Below are positions 17,666-24,874 of a DNA stretch of 64,000 nucleotides, one piece after another (within the stretch, counting starts at the first letter, position 1; every line of letters starts with the position of its first letter). Below the pieces are notes generated by a model. It was not told the origin of the DNA, made no database searches, and was given only the letters and a program-made list of their open reading frames with translations. The translations under genes were made by a program, and so were the position numbers. This DNA is from Stenotrophomonas sp. ATCM1_4. Lineage in GTDB: Bacteria > Pseudomonadota > Gammaproteobacteria > Xanthomonadales > Xanthomonadaceae. The stretch lies in assembly GCF_004348115.1 (NCBI RefSeq), contig NZ_QPFB01000001.1, forward strand, positions 597,978 to 661,977, in the 5' to 3' direction.

Positions 17666-17781
17666 TGGTCGTCCTCCTGCGCGCACACGCCTTCAGCGGC
17701 TTCGAGCACGTCCAGCGGGTCGGGCGCCTTGATCGGCGGCAGGCCGCGCTGCATGGCGGCGATGAAGTCCATGTCGTCCAT
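17662..17781 (-). CDS. Very small phage protein, unknown
   Basis: 39 residues (MDDMDFIAAMQRGLPPIKAP and an acidic tail ending QEDDQ). Its ATG shares one base with the stop of the 35-residue membrane protein upstream, and its stop overlaps the next start as GTGA. The exact chaining of starts and stops supports translation. No function can be assigned. Confidence 0.55.
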   Translation of the reverse strand: MDDMDFIAAMQRGLPPIKAPDPLDVLEAAEGVCAQEDDQ

Positions 17782-17888
17782 CACGCGGCACCCCCCACGC
17801 GGACCAGCAGCGCCACCAGCGCGCCCAGCACCAGCGCAGCGGCGCCGGCGAACAGGGCCAGGTCGAACATCACGCGCCGGCAGCTCAT
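17781..17888 (-). CDS. 35-residue membrane protein
   Basis: Begins MSCRRVMFDL; from about residue 8 to 31 there is one long transmembrane helix rich in Ala, Leu and Val. The ATG at 17888 overlaps the upstream stop (ATGA), and its TGA shares a base with the next ATG, so the reading frame is anchored at both ends. Positive charges before the helix put the N terminus in the cytoplasm. It is small enough to be missed by automatic callers. Confidence 0.6.
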   Translation of the reverse strand: MSCRRVMFDLALFAGAAALVLGALVALLVRVGGAA

Positions 17889-18100
17889 GCAGCACCGCCC
17901 GGGCCAACGGGGCCAGGCCGGTAGCTGTTGCGGACTTCCCAAGCCTTGCGGCGCAGCGCACCAGCGATGTCGTTGCCGTCGCGGCCCTCGGCCTGCTCGT
18001 GGACGATGCTGCGGATGACCAGCTTGTCGTCCCAGCCAACCTTGCGGGCAGCGTCACGGGCGGTCTGGAAAGGACGGAGCGAGAGGATGACGGCGCTCAT
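17885..18100 (-). CDS. Small phage protein, unknown
   Basis: 71 residues (MSAVILSLRPFQTARDAARK). A helical middle (KLVIRSIVHEQAEGRDGNDIAGALRRKAWEVR) is followed by a Gly/Pro-rich end. The sequence GNDIAGALRRKAWEVRNSYRP suggests a compact helical fold. It is joined to the genes on both sides by 4-base overlaps. No family is recognised. Confidence 0.65.
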   Translation of the reverse strand: MSAVILSLRPFQTARDAARKVGWDDKLVIRSIVHEQAEGRDGNDIAGALRRKAWEVRNSYRPGPVGPGGAA

Positions 18101-18354
18101 TCGGCACCTCGCACGCGGGAGAGGGCGGAGCGCAGGCGATCAACGTCTGAATTGAATACAGACGATGTGAGGCGTGCCTGCTCAATGGCTTTGCGTTCGA
18201 GCCTGCCGGCCGCCTCAATCAGCTCGGCGACGGCTGCGCGGGCTTCCTTTGATTCACGGAAAGCCTGCTGCGATTCCGGCTTGGCGCGACCATTCCAGCT
18301 CAGCGCAAGCTCTGCATCACGATCCATCACCTCCAGCACATCCACCGCGCTCAT
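18097..18354 (-). CDS. Small helical phage protein, unknown
   Basis: 85 residues from the ATG at 18354 (MSAVDVLEVMDRDAELALSW). Almost entirely helical and charged, with a likely short coiled coil (RAAVAELIEAAGRLERKAIE). It overlaps neighbours by 4 bases at each end. No known domain was seen. Confidence 0.65.
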   Translation of the reverse strand: MSAVDVLEVMDRDAELALSWNGRAKPESQQAFRESKEARAAVAELIEAAGRLERKAIEQARLTSSVFNSDVDRLRSALSRVRGAE

Positions 18355-18701
18355 GCGTAGACCCTCGCCAGCTGTTCGGCAGCAGCGCCGCGCGACAGCC
18401 ACGGCTGGTCTTCAACCCGGGCATCGATCAGCGCGTCGGCGAAGTTCTCGCGGGCCTCAGTGAACAGCCGGGCGAACTCGATGGCGTCGCCGGAATCCAG
18501 CGCGGCGGCCAGAGCTTCGTGATCGGAGGTGGTCAGGTCGCCCAGTAGCTCCGAGAACAGGGCAGGGCTGGCCAGCAGGGGAGCCTTGGCCTTCTGCAGG
18601 CATTCGGCAGCTTCCCGGCGCGCAATGGCCGGGTCTTCCTGGAACTCGAACTGGCGAGCCGCTGAGTGCTGGCGGTCGCTGTAGGTCTGGTGGAGAGCCA
18701 T
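18351..18701 (-). CDS. First gene of the leftward early operon, unknown
   Basis: 116 residues (MALHQTYSDRQHSAARQFEF), helical, with an acidic C-terminal half (LTTSDHEALAAALDSGDAIE). It is the first gene after the leftward promoter and operator at 18743-18784, with a 5' leader of about 35 bases that holds a GGCCC-GGGT-GGGCC hairpin. In lambda the corresponding place is held by the antiterminator N, but there is no arginine-rich motif here, so I do not propose that function. Confidence 0.65.
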   Translation of the reverse strand: MALHQTYSDRQHSAARQFEFQEDPAIARREAAECLQKAKAPLLASPALFSELLGDLTTSDHEALAAALDSGDAIEFARLFTEARENFADALIDARVEDQPWLSRGAAAEQLARVYA

Positions 18702-18742
18702 GTCTCTTGCCCCGTGGATGGCCCGGGTGGGCCGACGGGGTA

Positions 18743-18784
18743 AGACTATGGCATCCCATAATTACGTGTCAATGGGATTCCATA
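18743..18784 (-). promoter_or_regulatory. Leftward early promoter PL with operator pair OL
   Basis: On the minus strand TTGACA (18772-18767) is followed by a 6-bp spacer, TATGGGATGCC (18760-18750) and a weak -10 (TAGTCT, 18748-18743). Two near-palindromes of the form TATGG-N4-CCATA, at 18747-18760 and 18771-18784, are 24 bp apart. The same arrangement occurs at the cI-cro promoter, so both should be bound by CI and Cro. Confidence 0.8.
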
Positions 18785-18794
18785 GATATTTTTC

Positions 18795-18822
18795 AAAAAG
18801 AAACCCGGCTTAGCCGGGCAGG
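18795..18822 (-). terminator. Terminator of the cI operon
   Basis: On the minus strand, just after the stop of the membrane-protein gene, CCCGGC-TAA-GCCGGG (stems 18813-18818 and 18804-18809) runs into TTTCTTTTT. This is a standard Rho-independent terminator. It stops repressor-operon transcripts before they enter PL. Confidence 0.85.
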
Positions 18823-18824
18823 GG

Positions 18825-19154
18825 TCAGGTGAAGCGATGAATCCAGTATCGCCATTGCCTTGGCAGAGCCTGCTGGAGCTGCATGCAGACGACGAATACA
18901 ACGATGGCTGTCGTCAGGCCCGCCGCCCACCCAACCCACATGCGTCCGCTTACCCGGGCTGCCCATTGGCCCGCCCATATCCCTGACACTACCGGAATCA
19001 CAAAGGCAGCGCTCACCAGCAGGACTGCGGTGAATGAGGGCATGACGCTGTCGATTCCGTCCCGCATGGAACCCGCTATAGAGCCAACAAGGATCAGGGC
19101 AATCCACGCCAATCCGAGGGTTGCCCATACCTTCCAATGCCCATGGCGACTCAT
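18825..19154 (-). CDS. Membrane protein co-expressed with CI; superinfection-exclusion candidate
   Basis: 109 residues with three predicted transmembrane helices (about 10-30, 40-65 and 73-93) and a basic N terminus and C terminus. Its ATG overlaps the cI stop (ATGA), and a terminator follows, so it belongs to the repressor transcript and should be made in the lysogen. Inner-membrane proteins expressed with the repressor commonly block DNA entry of related phages or protect the host otherwise. No sequence family was recognised, so the role is inferred from position. Confidence 0.75.
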   Translation of the reverse strand: MSRHGHWKVWATLGLAWIALILVGSIAGSMRDGIDSVMPSFTAVLLVSAAFVIPVVSGIWAGQWAARVSGRMWVGWAAGLTTAIVVFVVCMQLQQALPRQWRYWIHRFT

Positions 19155-19825
19155 CCTTCCCAGCTCCCGATCCACCGGACACGGCCAATGACCTCAATGG
19201 GATGTCGCGGGCTGTCCATGCGCTTGGGTTTCTTCCAGTTGTGATCGCCGCGCGGGTTATCCGACTTGAAAAACACCAAGTCATCAATGATCTCGCATCG
19301 TTTCACCTGGTACTCCTTCGCCGCACCGCCGCCGTCCACCATGACGACGTAGAGCTGCCCATCACGCGGCCGGGTGTCGCTGGTGTCGAACAGGATGGCG
19401 TCGCCGCTGTGGATCCGCGGCTCCATTGAATCGCCACGGCCGTACATGACTGCCAAAGCGTTGGGGCGCAGCCGTTTACGGGCCAGTGAGTCGGCGCGGA
19501 ACTTCAGCTTGTGGGTTTCGGCGTACTCCTGCGCCTCCGGGCCGCCACCCAGGCCAATGGCTTGGGCGTAGCCGCGGATATCGGACCAGTCGCCATCGTC
19601 GGGTGCGCCGGTATCGCCCGCGTCCTTCTGGCCCTTCCCGGTCTGTAGCCAGCGAATGGAAACGCCTAGCGCGTCCGCGATCTGCGGCAACTGGGTGGTG
19701 CCTGCCTGGTCGTTGTTCTCGATGCCGGCAAGGGTGGGGTACTTGATGTTGGCAGCCTCCGCCAACTGCGGGCGGCTCATGCCGCGCAGCTTGCGCGCTT
19801 CCTTAATACGGTCGCCTATGGTCAT
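19151..19825 (-). CDS. CI-type repressor with S24 autoprotease domain
   Basis: 224 residues. An XRE helix-turn-helix covers about residues 4-60 (SRPQLAEAANIKYPTLAGIE). The C-terminal LexA-like domain has the catalytic serine S133 in GDSMEP and lysine K175 in EYQVKR, so RecA-stimulated cleavage and SOS induction are expected. The ATG at 19825 fits the HTH start. The palindrome CTATGGTCATAG at 19816-19827 overlaps the start codon and resembles the operator half-sites. It is divergent from cro. Confidence 0.92.
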   Translation of the reverse strand: MTIGDRIKEARKLRGMSRPQLAEAANIKYPTLAGIENNDQAGTTQLPQIADALGVSIRWLQTGKGQKDAGDTGAPDDGDWSDIRGYAQAIGLGGGPEAQEYAETHKLKFRADSLARKRLRPNALAVMYGRGDSMEPRIHSGDAILFDTSDTRPRDGQLYVVMVDGGGAAKEYQVKRCEIIDDLVFFKSDNPRGDHNWKKPKRMDSPRHPIEVIGRVRWIGSWEG

Positions 19826-19848
19826 AGCGGCGAGCATTACGGAAAACC

Positions 19849-19909
19849 ATTATGGGATGCCGTTGACATGCATCTATGGGATGCCAGAGAATGCCGGCAA
19901 CCCATAGGA
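19849..19909 (+). promoter_or_regulatory. cI-cro control region: OR operators and PR promoter
   Basis: TATGGGATGCC occurs at 19851-19861 and 19875-19885, 24 bp apart, and an inverted variant (GGCAACCCATA) lies at 19896-19906. TTGACA (19863-19868) and GAGAAT (19887-19892) form PR with the second operator between them. CATAAT on the minus strand (19854-19849) is a likely -10 for cI, overlapped by the first operator. AGGA at 19906-19909 is the cro ribosome site. Confidence 0.82.
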
Positions 19910-19917
19910 CACCCCAC

Positions 19918-20127
19918 ATGGAAATCACCTGGGCAGATCGCATCAAGGCATTGGAGGGGCGTGGTTGGTCCCTGACCGACATTGGCCGAGCCATCGGCAA
20001 GTCGCCGCAGACCGTCAGTGACATCAAGCAGGGCCGCACCCGCGAGCCGGGCGGCATGGCTGCTGTGCAGTTGCATCACCTCTACTCCACCGGGGCAAAG
20101 CCGCCGGTCAAAGACGTTGCCGCCTGA
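19918..20127 (+). CDS. Cro-like repressor
   Basis: 69 residues from the ATG at 19918 (MEITWADRIKALEGRGWSLT). The helix-turn-helix is IGRAIGKSPQTVSDIKQGRT, about residues 25-45. It is the first gene rightward of the operator region and divergent from cI, the position of Cro. It should bind the same TATGG-type sites and favour lytic growth. AGGA is 8 bases before the start. Confidence 0.85.
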   Translation: MEITWADRIKALEGRGWSLTDIGRAIGKSPQTVSDIKQGRTREPGGMAAVQLHHLYSTGAKPPVKDVAA

Positions 20128-20137
20128 CATGGCCACC

Positions 20138-20260
20138 TCAGCGCCCCGGGAACGGCACAACGTCGCCGGGCACGGTGGGGCGCTCCCGTTTGCGCGGCTC
20201 GACCAGACGCGCATGCACCCGATCACCACGGCGGCTGATCACGTAGATCCGGCCGCACAT
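20138..20260 (-). CDS. Possible 40-residue antisense protein
   Basis: MCGRIYVISRRGDRVHARLV then a basic middle and GDVVPFPGR end. Third codon positions are almost all G or C. It lies on the minus strand between cro and the next rightward gene; the + strand over the same stretch also has an open frame of 57 codons (20129-20302). I favour the minus frame weakly. A GTG 18 bases upstream is an alternative start. Confidence 0.35.
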   Translation of the reverse strand: MCGRIYVISRRGDRVHARLVEPRKRERPTVPGDVVPFPGR

Positions 20261-20376
20261 CCGCTGCAGCGTCACGACGTTGGCTCCTGCTCTCTGAACT
20301 GATTTACGCACCGGCTCAATCCTTTGGGGTTGGGCCCTTATTCCGCCCCACGGGGCTTGGCAACGATAGGCAACAC

Positions 20377-20886
20377 ATGGCAACCACTGGAAACCAAACG
20401 GAATTGAGGCTGGCCTTCGGCGTGCACCACGCCCCGAAGAACGCCCCATCGCAGATCGTCCGGCAAATCGAATCGGCAGCCCACGCGCTGGCCGTGATGA
20501 TCCGCGCCGGCCACCACAAGCTCGACTACGTGGCTGCCTGCATCGGCAAGTCACGGTCCTACGTCTCGCGGATGCAGAACGGCGCCCGCCCGATCCCCGA
20601 CAAGCTGGTAGGCCCGCTGTGTGCCGCCACCGGCTCCAACCTCCTGCGCCAGTTCCTCAACCTGCAGGCCGCCCTGGACGGCATCTGCGAGGTAGAGCGC
20701 CTGGCCGACCTGATGAGGGCCGCCAATGAAGAACCGAGCCGAGTACGTGAGCCGGCTGGCCGAGTGCGCGCGTCTGGCGCAGTCCGGCAAGCCGCTTACC
20801 CCCGCGGAACTGAGCGAGCACCTGTCCCGCTGCGCGGCCGAGCAAGCCCGGGCGGAAGTCCGGCGCTCGGCTACTACGCAGCCTGA
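20377..20886 (+). CDS. CII-like helix-turn-helix regulator
   Basis: 169 residues as read. Residues 1-115 look real, with a helix-turn-helix at about 50-80 (KLDYVAACIGKSRSYVSRMQ) and a following helical part, and the place after cro fits a CII-type regulator. From about residue 118 the frame overlaps another gene (20726-20905) and the sequence becomes Arg/Pro/Gly-rich, like a shadow. Either the tail is translated in both frames or an earlier stop has been lost by a small indel. Confidence 0.7.
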   Translation: MATTGNQTELRLAFGVHHAPKNAPSQIVRQIESAAHALAVMIRAGHHKLDYVAACIGKSRSYVSRMQNGARPIPDKLVGPLCAATGSNLLRQFLNLQAALDGICEVERLADLMRAANEEPSRVREPAGRVRASGAVRQAAYPRGTERAPVPLRGRASPGGSPALGYYAA

Positions 20887-20905
20887 CCTGCTGAGGAATC
20901 ACTGA
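20726..20905 (+). CDS. Small phage protein, unknown
   Basis: 59 residues (MKNRAEYVSRLAECARLAQS, then GKPLTPAELSEHLSRCAAEQ). Its TGA shares its last base with the ATG of the replication gene. It overlaps the preceding gene by 161 bases in another frame, far more than the usual 1-8. The amphipathic helical composition and the neat junction with the next gene support it as real. Confidence 0.6.
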   Translation: MKNRAEYVSRLAECARLAQSGKPLTPAELSEHLSRCAAEQARAEVRRSATTQPDLLRNH

Positions 20906-21765
20906 TGGCGCGTATCCGATCCATCAAACCCGAGTTCTGGTCCAGTGAGCAGGTGATGGAATGCTCGCCGATGGCTCGGCTGATGTTCATCGGCCTGTGG
21001 AATTTCTGCGATGACGCCGGCAACCACGTTGCCAGTGCCAAGACCATCAAGGCCGAAATCTTCCCCGGCGACGACATTCCCTCGTCGGATGTTCAGGGAC
21101 TACTCGACGAGCTATCGTCGAATGGCCTGATCGTCTTCTACACCAACGATTCCAAGGAATTGCTGCACGTCACCGGATGGAAGAAGCACCAGAAAATCGA
21201 CAAGCCGACCTACAGGCATCCACCTTTCTCTCTTGATGCTCGGCGAGCCCTCGACGAGCCCTCACCCCCGGAGTGGAGTGGAGTGGAGGGGAATGGAGAG
21301 GAAGGGAAAGATCTATCCTCGCTTCGCTCGGATTCGTCCGACGCCGACGGCGTGGACCTGCTTGGCGACGGGCCAGGGCAGGGCGATAAGCCGGACCTGA
21401 AAACCCGCAAGGCCGACCGCATCCGCCAGATCGCCGAGGACGCCCAAGCTGAGTTCAACGCGATCCTGGCCAAGCCGCACGGCCTGCTGTCCAAGTGCAC
21501 GGTGCTGAACAAGCCACGGCTGAAGGCCGTCGAGAACTCGTTGCCGACCGTGCGCCAGCTCTGCCTGCGGCTGTTCGGCAGCGAGCGGGTGACGCGGCAG
21601 TTCTGGAAGCTCTACTTCGAGACCGCGGCGGACGATGAGTTCTATTCCGGGCGCGTCAAGGGCGGCCCTGGTCACGAGAACTACGAGCCCGACTTCGAGT
21701 TGCTCATGCGCGAGAAGACCATCGCCAAGCTCGCCGACCGCGCTCTGTCCGAGGTGACCGCATGA
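20905..21765 (+). CDS. Phage replication initiation protein (lambda O-like)
   Basis: 286 residues. The N-terminal RIRSIKPEFWSSEQV and RLMFIGLWNFCDDAGN motif is the winged-helix domain common in phage replication initiators. The middle (about 110-165) is disordered and acidic, and a helical C-terminal domain (about 170-286) may contact the helicase. It lies directly before the DnaB gene, with a 4-base overlap, like the O-P pair. The replication origin is often inside such genes; several short repeats near 21280-21300 (GGAGTGGAGTGGAGG-like) could be iterons. Confidence 0.78.
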   Translation: MARIRSIKPEFWSSEQVMECSPMARLMFIGLWNFCDDAGNHVASAKTIKAEIFPGDDIPSSDVQGLLDELSSNGLIVFYTNDSKELLHVTGWKKHQKIDKPTYRHPPFSLDARRALDEPSPPEWSGVEGNGEEGKDLSSLRSDSSDADGVDLLGDGPGQGDKPDLKTRKADRIRQIAEDAQAEFNAILAKPHGLLSKCTVLNKPRLKAVENSLPTVRQLCLRLFGSERVTRQFWKLYFETAADDEFYSGRVKGGPGHENYEPDFELLMREKTIAKLADRALSEVTA

Positions 21766-23234
21766 GCGCCGCCCGTGACGAGGTGAGCCGTCTGTCGGCC
21801 CTGTACGGCGACCAGCAGCAGCTGCGCCTGCCACCGCAGAGCATCGAGGCCGAGCAATCCGTGCTGGGCAGCCTGCTGACCGGTGCGAAGGTGCTGGAAC
21901 GGGTAGCCGATGTGGTCAAGCCGGAGGACTTCTACCGCCGCGACCACCAGCAGATTTTCCGCGCAGTGCTGGATTTGGTGGAGAAGGGGCAGCCGCACGA
22001 TGCGGTGACCGTAGGCGAATGGTTCGAGTCACGCGGCAAGTTGGAGCTGGTGGGGGATGGCGCGTATCTACTGGAGCTGACCGCAACCCAACACTCCACC
22101 GCCAACGTGCGGGCCTATGCCGAGATCGTGGCCGAGAAGGCCAAGATGCGCGCCCTGATCGACGCCGGCCACGACCTGATCGATGCCGCCTACAGCCCCG
22201 AGGGCCGCAGCGCCTTGGATCTCGTAGGGCAGGCGCAGTCCCGCATCGGTGGCCTGCTGGACAACGAGCCGTGCGACCTGGAGCCAGTGGCGCCGGTGAT
22301 GGCCCGGGTGTTCGAGCAGCTGTCGAACGCTTCTGCCAACGGCGAGGGCATCACCGGGCTGTCGACCGGCTTGGAGGACCTCGATGGGCTGCTGGACGGT
22401 CTGCTGGGCGGGCGCCTGTACGTGTTGGCAGCCCGGCCGAAGATGGGCAAGACCACGCTGGCGCAGAACATTTCTGAGGTGATCGCGCTGGTCGCCAAGC
22501 GGTCGGTGGCGTTCTTCAGCTTCGAGATGAAGCCCGAGGAGCTGGGCAAGCGAATGCTGGCCAACCTCGCCGGTGTGAGCGGCGGCAAACTGCGCTCGGG
22601 CAAGCTGGACGACGTCGACTGGTCGAACGTCACCCAGTGGACGCGCAAGATTGGCGAGGCCAACCTGCGCATCAGCCGCCCGCGCATCGCCAAAGTGCAG
22701 CACGTCTGCGCCCAGGTGCGGCGCATGAAGGCACAGGACCCGGCGTTGTCACTGGTGGTGATCGACTACCTGCAGCTGATGCACGTCTCCGGCGACAACC
22801 GTGCCGCCGGCATCGGAGACATCACCCGGGCGCTGAAGCTGCTGGCCAGCGAGCTCGACATCGCGGTGCTGCTGCTGAGCCAGTTGAACCGCGACGTGGA
22901 GAAGCGCAACGGTGACAAGCGTCCCATCGTGGCCGACCTGCGCGACTCTGGCTCGATCGAGCAGGATGCGGATGCGGTGATCTTCATCTACCGCGACGAG
23001 GTCTATCACAAGGACAGCCGGTGGGAAGGCACGGCCGAGCTGATCGTGGCCATCCAGCGCGACGGCGCGCCGGGCATGGCCCGCGCGGCCTACGCCCCGG
23101 AGTACTTCCGCTTCTCGAACCTGCCGGAATGGTGGGAACCCAAGCAGTCGAGTGCTACGGCAGCAGTCGGCGGACCCGCGCCGAGGGCTCGCCGAGGCCT
23201 CGCCGCTGCACTGCATCGTGGAGACGAGGAATGA
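21762..23234 (+). CDS. dnaB: DnaB-like replicative helicase
   Basis: 490 residues. The N-terminal DnaB domain (QSIEAEQSVLGSLLTGAKVL) is followed by a RecA-fold motor with Walker A ARPKMGKTT at about residues 224-232, FFSFEMK, LVVIDYLQLM (Walker B) and LLLSQLNRDVEKR. A phage that brings its own helicase need not recruit the host DnaB. It overlaps both neighbours by 4 bases. The last 25 residues are rich in Ala, Arg and Pro and may be disordered. Confidence 0.93.
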   Translation: MSAARDEVSRLSALYGDQQQLRLPPQSIEAEQSVLGSLLTGAKVLERVADVVKPEDFYRRDHQQIFRAVLDLVEKGQPHDAVTVGEWFESRGKLELVGDGAYLLELTATQHSTANVRAYAEIVAEKAKMRALIDAGHDLIDAAYSPEGRSALDLVGQAQSRIGGLLDNEPCDLEPVAPVMARVFEQLSNASANGEGITGLSTGLEDLDGLLDGLLGGRLYVLAARPKMGKTTLAQNISEVIALVAKRSVAFFSFEMKPEELGKRMLANLAGVSGGKLRSGKLDDVDWSNVTQWTRKIGEANLRISRPRIAKVQHVCAQVRRMKAQDPALSLVVIDYLQLMHVSGDNRAAGIGDITRALKLLASELDIAVLLLSQLNRDVEKRNGDKRPIVADLRDSGSIEQDADAVIFIYRDEVYHKDSRWEGTAELIVAIQRDGAPGMARAAYAPEYFRFSNLPEWWEPKQSSATAAVGGPAPRARRGLAAALHRGDEE

Positions 23235-23854
23235 CCCTCACCCCTGCAGCAAAGAAGATCCGCGCCAAGCGCGCCCGGCGGCCGGTGTACTCGGTCCTGC
23301 TACGCGCCGTGATCCTGGAAACCGGCGAGGAACGCGCGGGCTGGTTTGCGGCGCATCCGATGGACCAGCGCCTGTGCAAGGACCGCGGGTATCGGGTGGG
23401 CAATGAGTACCGCCTGGATATCAAGGAAGGCCGGGCCGGTTGGCAGCATCGCCTCATCCACAAGATTGGCGGCCTGATGGTCGACAACGTCGAGGGGTGG
23501 GAGCAGCTGGATTGCCACAGTGCAGTGAAGCAGCTGCAGCTCGAATCAGGCGTCTGCTGCGAAATGGTGGAAATGGACGCCACGCCGGTGATCGCCGCGG
23601 TGCTGGATGCCTGCGAGCAGCTACTGGGGGCCGGGGCCAAGAAGGTGCTGTCCGCCGTGCTGCCGGTCATCAAGACCATCCCGGTGAAGCGGGCCGAAAG
23701 CCTGGCCTTCGATGAGATGGAGCAGGACCGCTTTCAGCTCCTGTTCGATGGCATCACCGAGCACATCGGCAAGCGCTACAGCCACGTGATGCTCGACGCG
23801 GTGCGCGCCGAGTTCTGGAAGATGGCCGGGACCAACAGGAGGGCCGTCGCGTGA
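23231..23854 (+). CDS. Phage protein, possibly DUF1367/NinB-like
   Basis: 207 residues. After a basic N terminus (AAKKIRAKRARRPVYSVLLR), the middle resembles recombination accessory proteins, and the segment VKRAESLAFDEMEQDRFQLL followed by HIGKRY recalls the DUF1367 pattern (SISF.KMD...F...). The place between the helicase and an HNH protein matches NinB/DUF1367 genes of lambdoid phages. The match is by eye only. Confidence 0.5.
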   Translation: MTLTPAAKKIRAKRARRPVYSVLLRAVILETGEERAGWFAAHPMDQRLCKDRGYRVGNEYRLDIKEGRAGWQHRLIHKIGGLMVDNVEGWEQLDCHSAVKQLQLESGVCCEMVEMDATPVIAAVLDACEQLLGAGAKKVLSAVLPVIKTIPVKRAESLAFDEMEQDRFQLLFDGITEHIGKRYSHVMLDAVRAEFWKMAGTNRRAVA

Positions 23855-24144
23855 TGGAATCCCCAGACGAAAGGCAGAAGCGCCTGCAGGGCTACGATCC
23901 GAGCACGCCTCGGTGTGCCACTTGCCTGTACTTCCGCCGCGAGCCGCACACCCTGTACCGCATGGTGGAGAAGCTCACGCGGAACGGCAAGATCCGCATC
24001 CGTAAGGAACCGGTGCGCAAGCACCCAGTGCACAACCCGGTGGTGGACCGCTGCTCCTTCGGCAACTTCATCACCCGCCCGCAGGCTGCCTGCGATGAGT
24101 GGCGGAACAGCGAAGGCGAGTGCATCGCCAAGGCTGGCGAGTGA
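23854..24144 (+). CDS. Cysteine-containing small phage protein
   Basis: 96 residues (MESPDERQKRLQGYDPSTPR). CATC near residue 22 and further cysteines in DRCSFG, AACDEW and GECIAK could bind a metal ion. A GTG 3 bases upstream is in frame, but ATG at 23854 gives the usual stop/start overlap. It lies in the nin-like region of the early operon. The function is unknown. Confidence 0.65.
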   Translation: MESPDERQKRLQGYDPSTPRCATCLYFRREPHTLYRMVEKLTRNGKIRIRKEPVRKHPVHNPVVDRCSFGNFITRPQAACDEWRNSEGECIAKAGE

Positions 24145-24425
24145 TGCGCACCAAGAACGCCAAGGCCATCAGCCCGGCAGAGCGCACGCACCTAGAGGCC
24201 GTGAAGGGGCTGCCGTGCAGCATCTGCGATGCGCCGCCGCCCAGTGACGCCCACCACATCAACCAGGGCCAGCACTTCACGACCGTGGCCCTGTGCAAGG
24301 ACTGCCACCAGGGCAGCTTCAACGGCTGGCATGGCCAGAAGCGCATGTGGACGGTCATGAAGATGGACGAACTTGCCGCGCTGGACGTGACCCTGCGCCG
24401 GCTCAACCAGAGGAATGCAGCATGA
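24144..24425 (+). CDS. HNH-type nuclease-like protein (Ref/NinG-like)
   Basis: 93 residues. CSIC near residues 25-28, the DAHHINQG motif and CKDCHQG near 51-57 form a treble-clef zinc site with histidines of the HNH kind. Phage P1 Ref and related recombination-enhancing nucleases share the HH...C..CH pattern. Being next to a RuvC-like resolvase and downstream of replication genes supports a role in recombination or resolution of DNA intermediates. Confidence 0.65.
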   Translation: MRTKNAKAISPAERTHLEAVKGLPCSICDAPPPSDAHHINQGQHFTTVALCKDCHQGSFNGWHGQKRMWTVMKMDELAALDVTLRRLNQRNAA

Positions 24426-24874
24426 TCCAGCGACACCAGTTGTTCCGGCACGAGCCGCACAACGATATCTTCGGCGACTGCCACCGGACAGCACTTGGCT
24501 GCCTGCTGGATCTGGAGCCATGGCAGGTTCCTCACTTCGCCCAGCTCGCAAACACGGTGCCGGGATACGAATGGGAGGCTGGGCAGGCTGAGTTTCTGGC
24601 GTCAATGGGGCTTTGCTCCGCCGATGTCCTGTTCGGCGGGGATGGTCCTATTGAAGGGGTCTTCGACTTCATGCAGTCGCGTAACCCCAAGGCCTATTAC
24701 CTGCTTGGCGGGCGCAGTCCACGCGGCACCAACCACACCGTCGTTTGCTGCGGCGGTGGCTACGCATGGGATCCGCATCCGGATGGAGGCTTCCTCGTCG
24801 GCCCCTTGTCCAACGGGTTCTACGAAATCACGTTCCTGATGCCATTGGCGATGCAGCTACAGGAGGCGGCATGA
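24422..24874 (+). CDS. Papain-like fold protein of the early operon
   Basis: 150 residues. The N-terminal FGDCHRTALGCLLDLEPWQV followed by PHF and the later GTNHTVVCCGGGYAWDPHPD with conserved Cys, His and Asp are the pattern of a cysteine-peptidase-like (C39/papain-type) fold seen in many phage and bacterial small proteins. C20 and H117 or so would be the active pair. Substrate and role are unknown; it may act on host proteins early in infection. Confidence 0.55.
   Translation: MIQRHQLFRHEPHNDIFGDCHRTALGCLLDLEPWQVPHFAQLANTVPGYEWEAGQAEFLASMGLCSADVLFGGDGPIEGVFDFMQSRNPKAYYLLGGRSPRGTNHTVVCCGGGYAWDPHPDGGFLVGPLSNGFYEITFLMPLAMQLQEAA

Noticed and set aside
20345..20356. GCCCC-AC-GGGGC hairpin before the CII-like gene as terminator
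   Set aside because: The loop of two bases is too small and no T tract follows.
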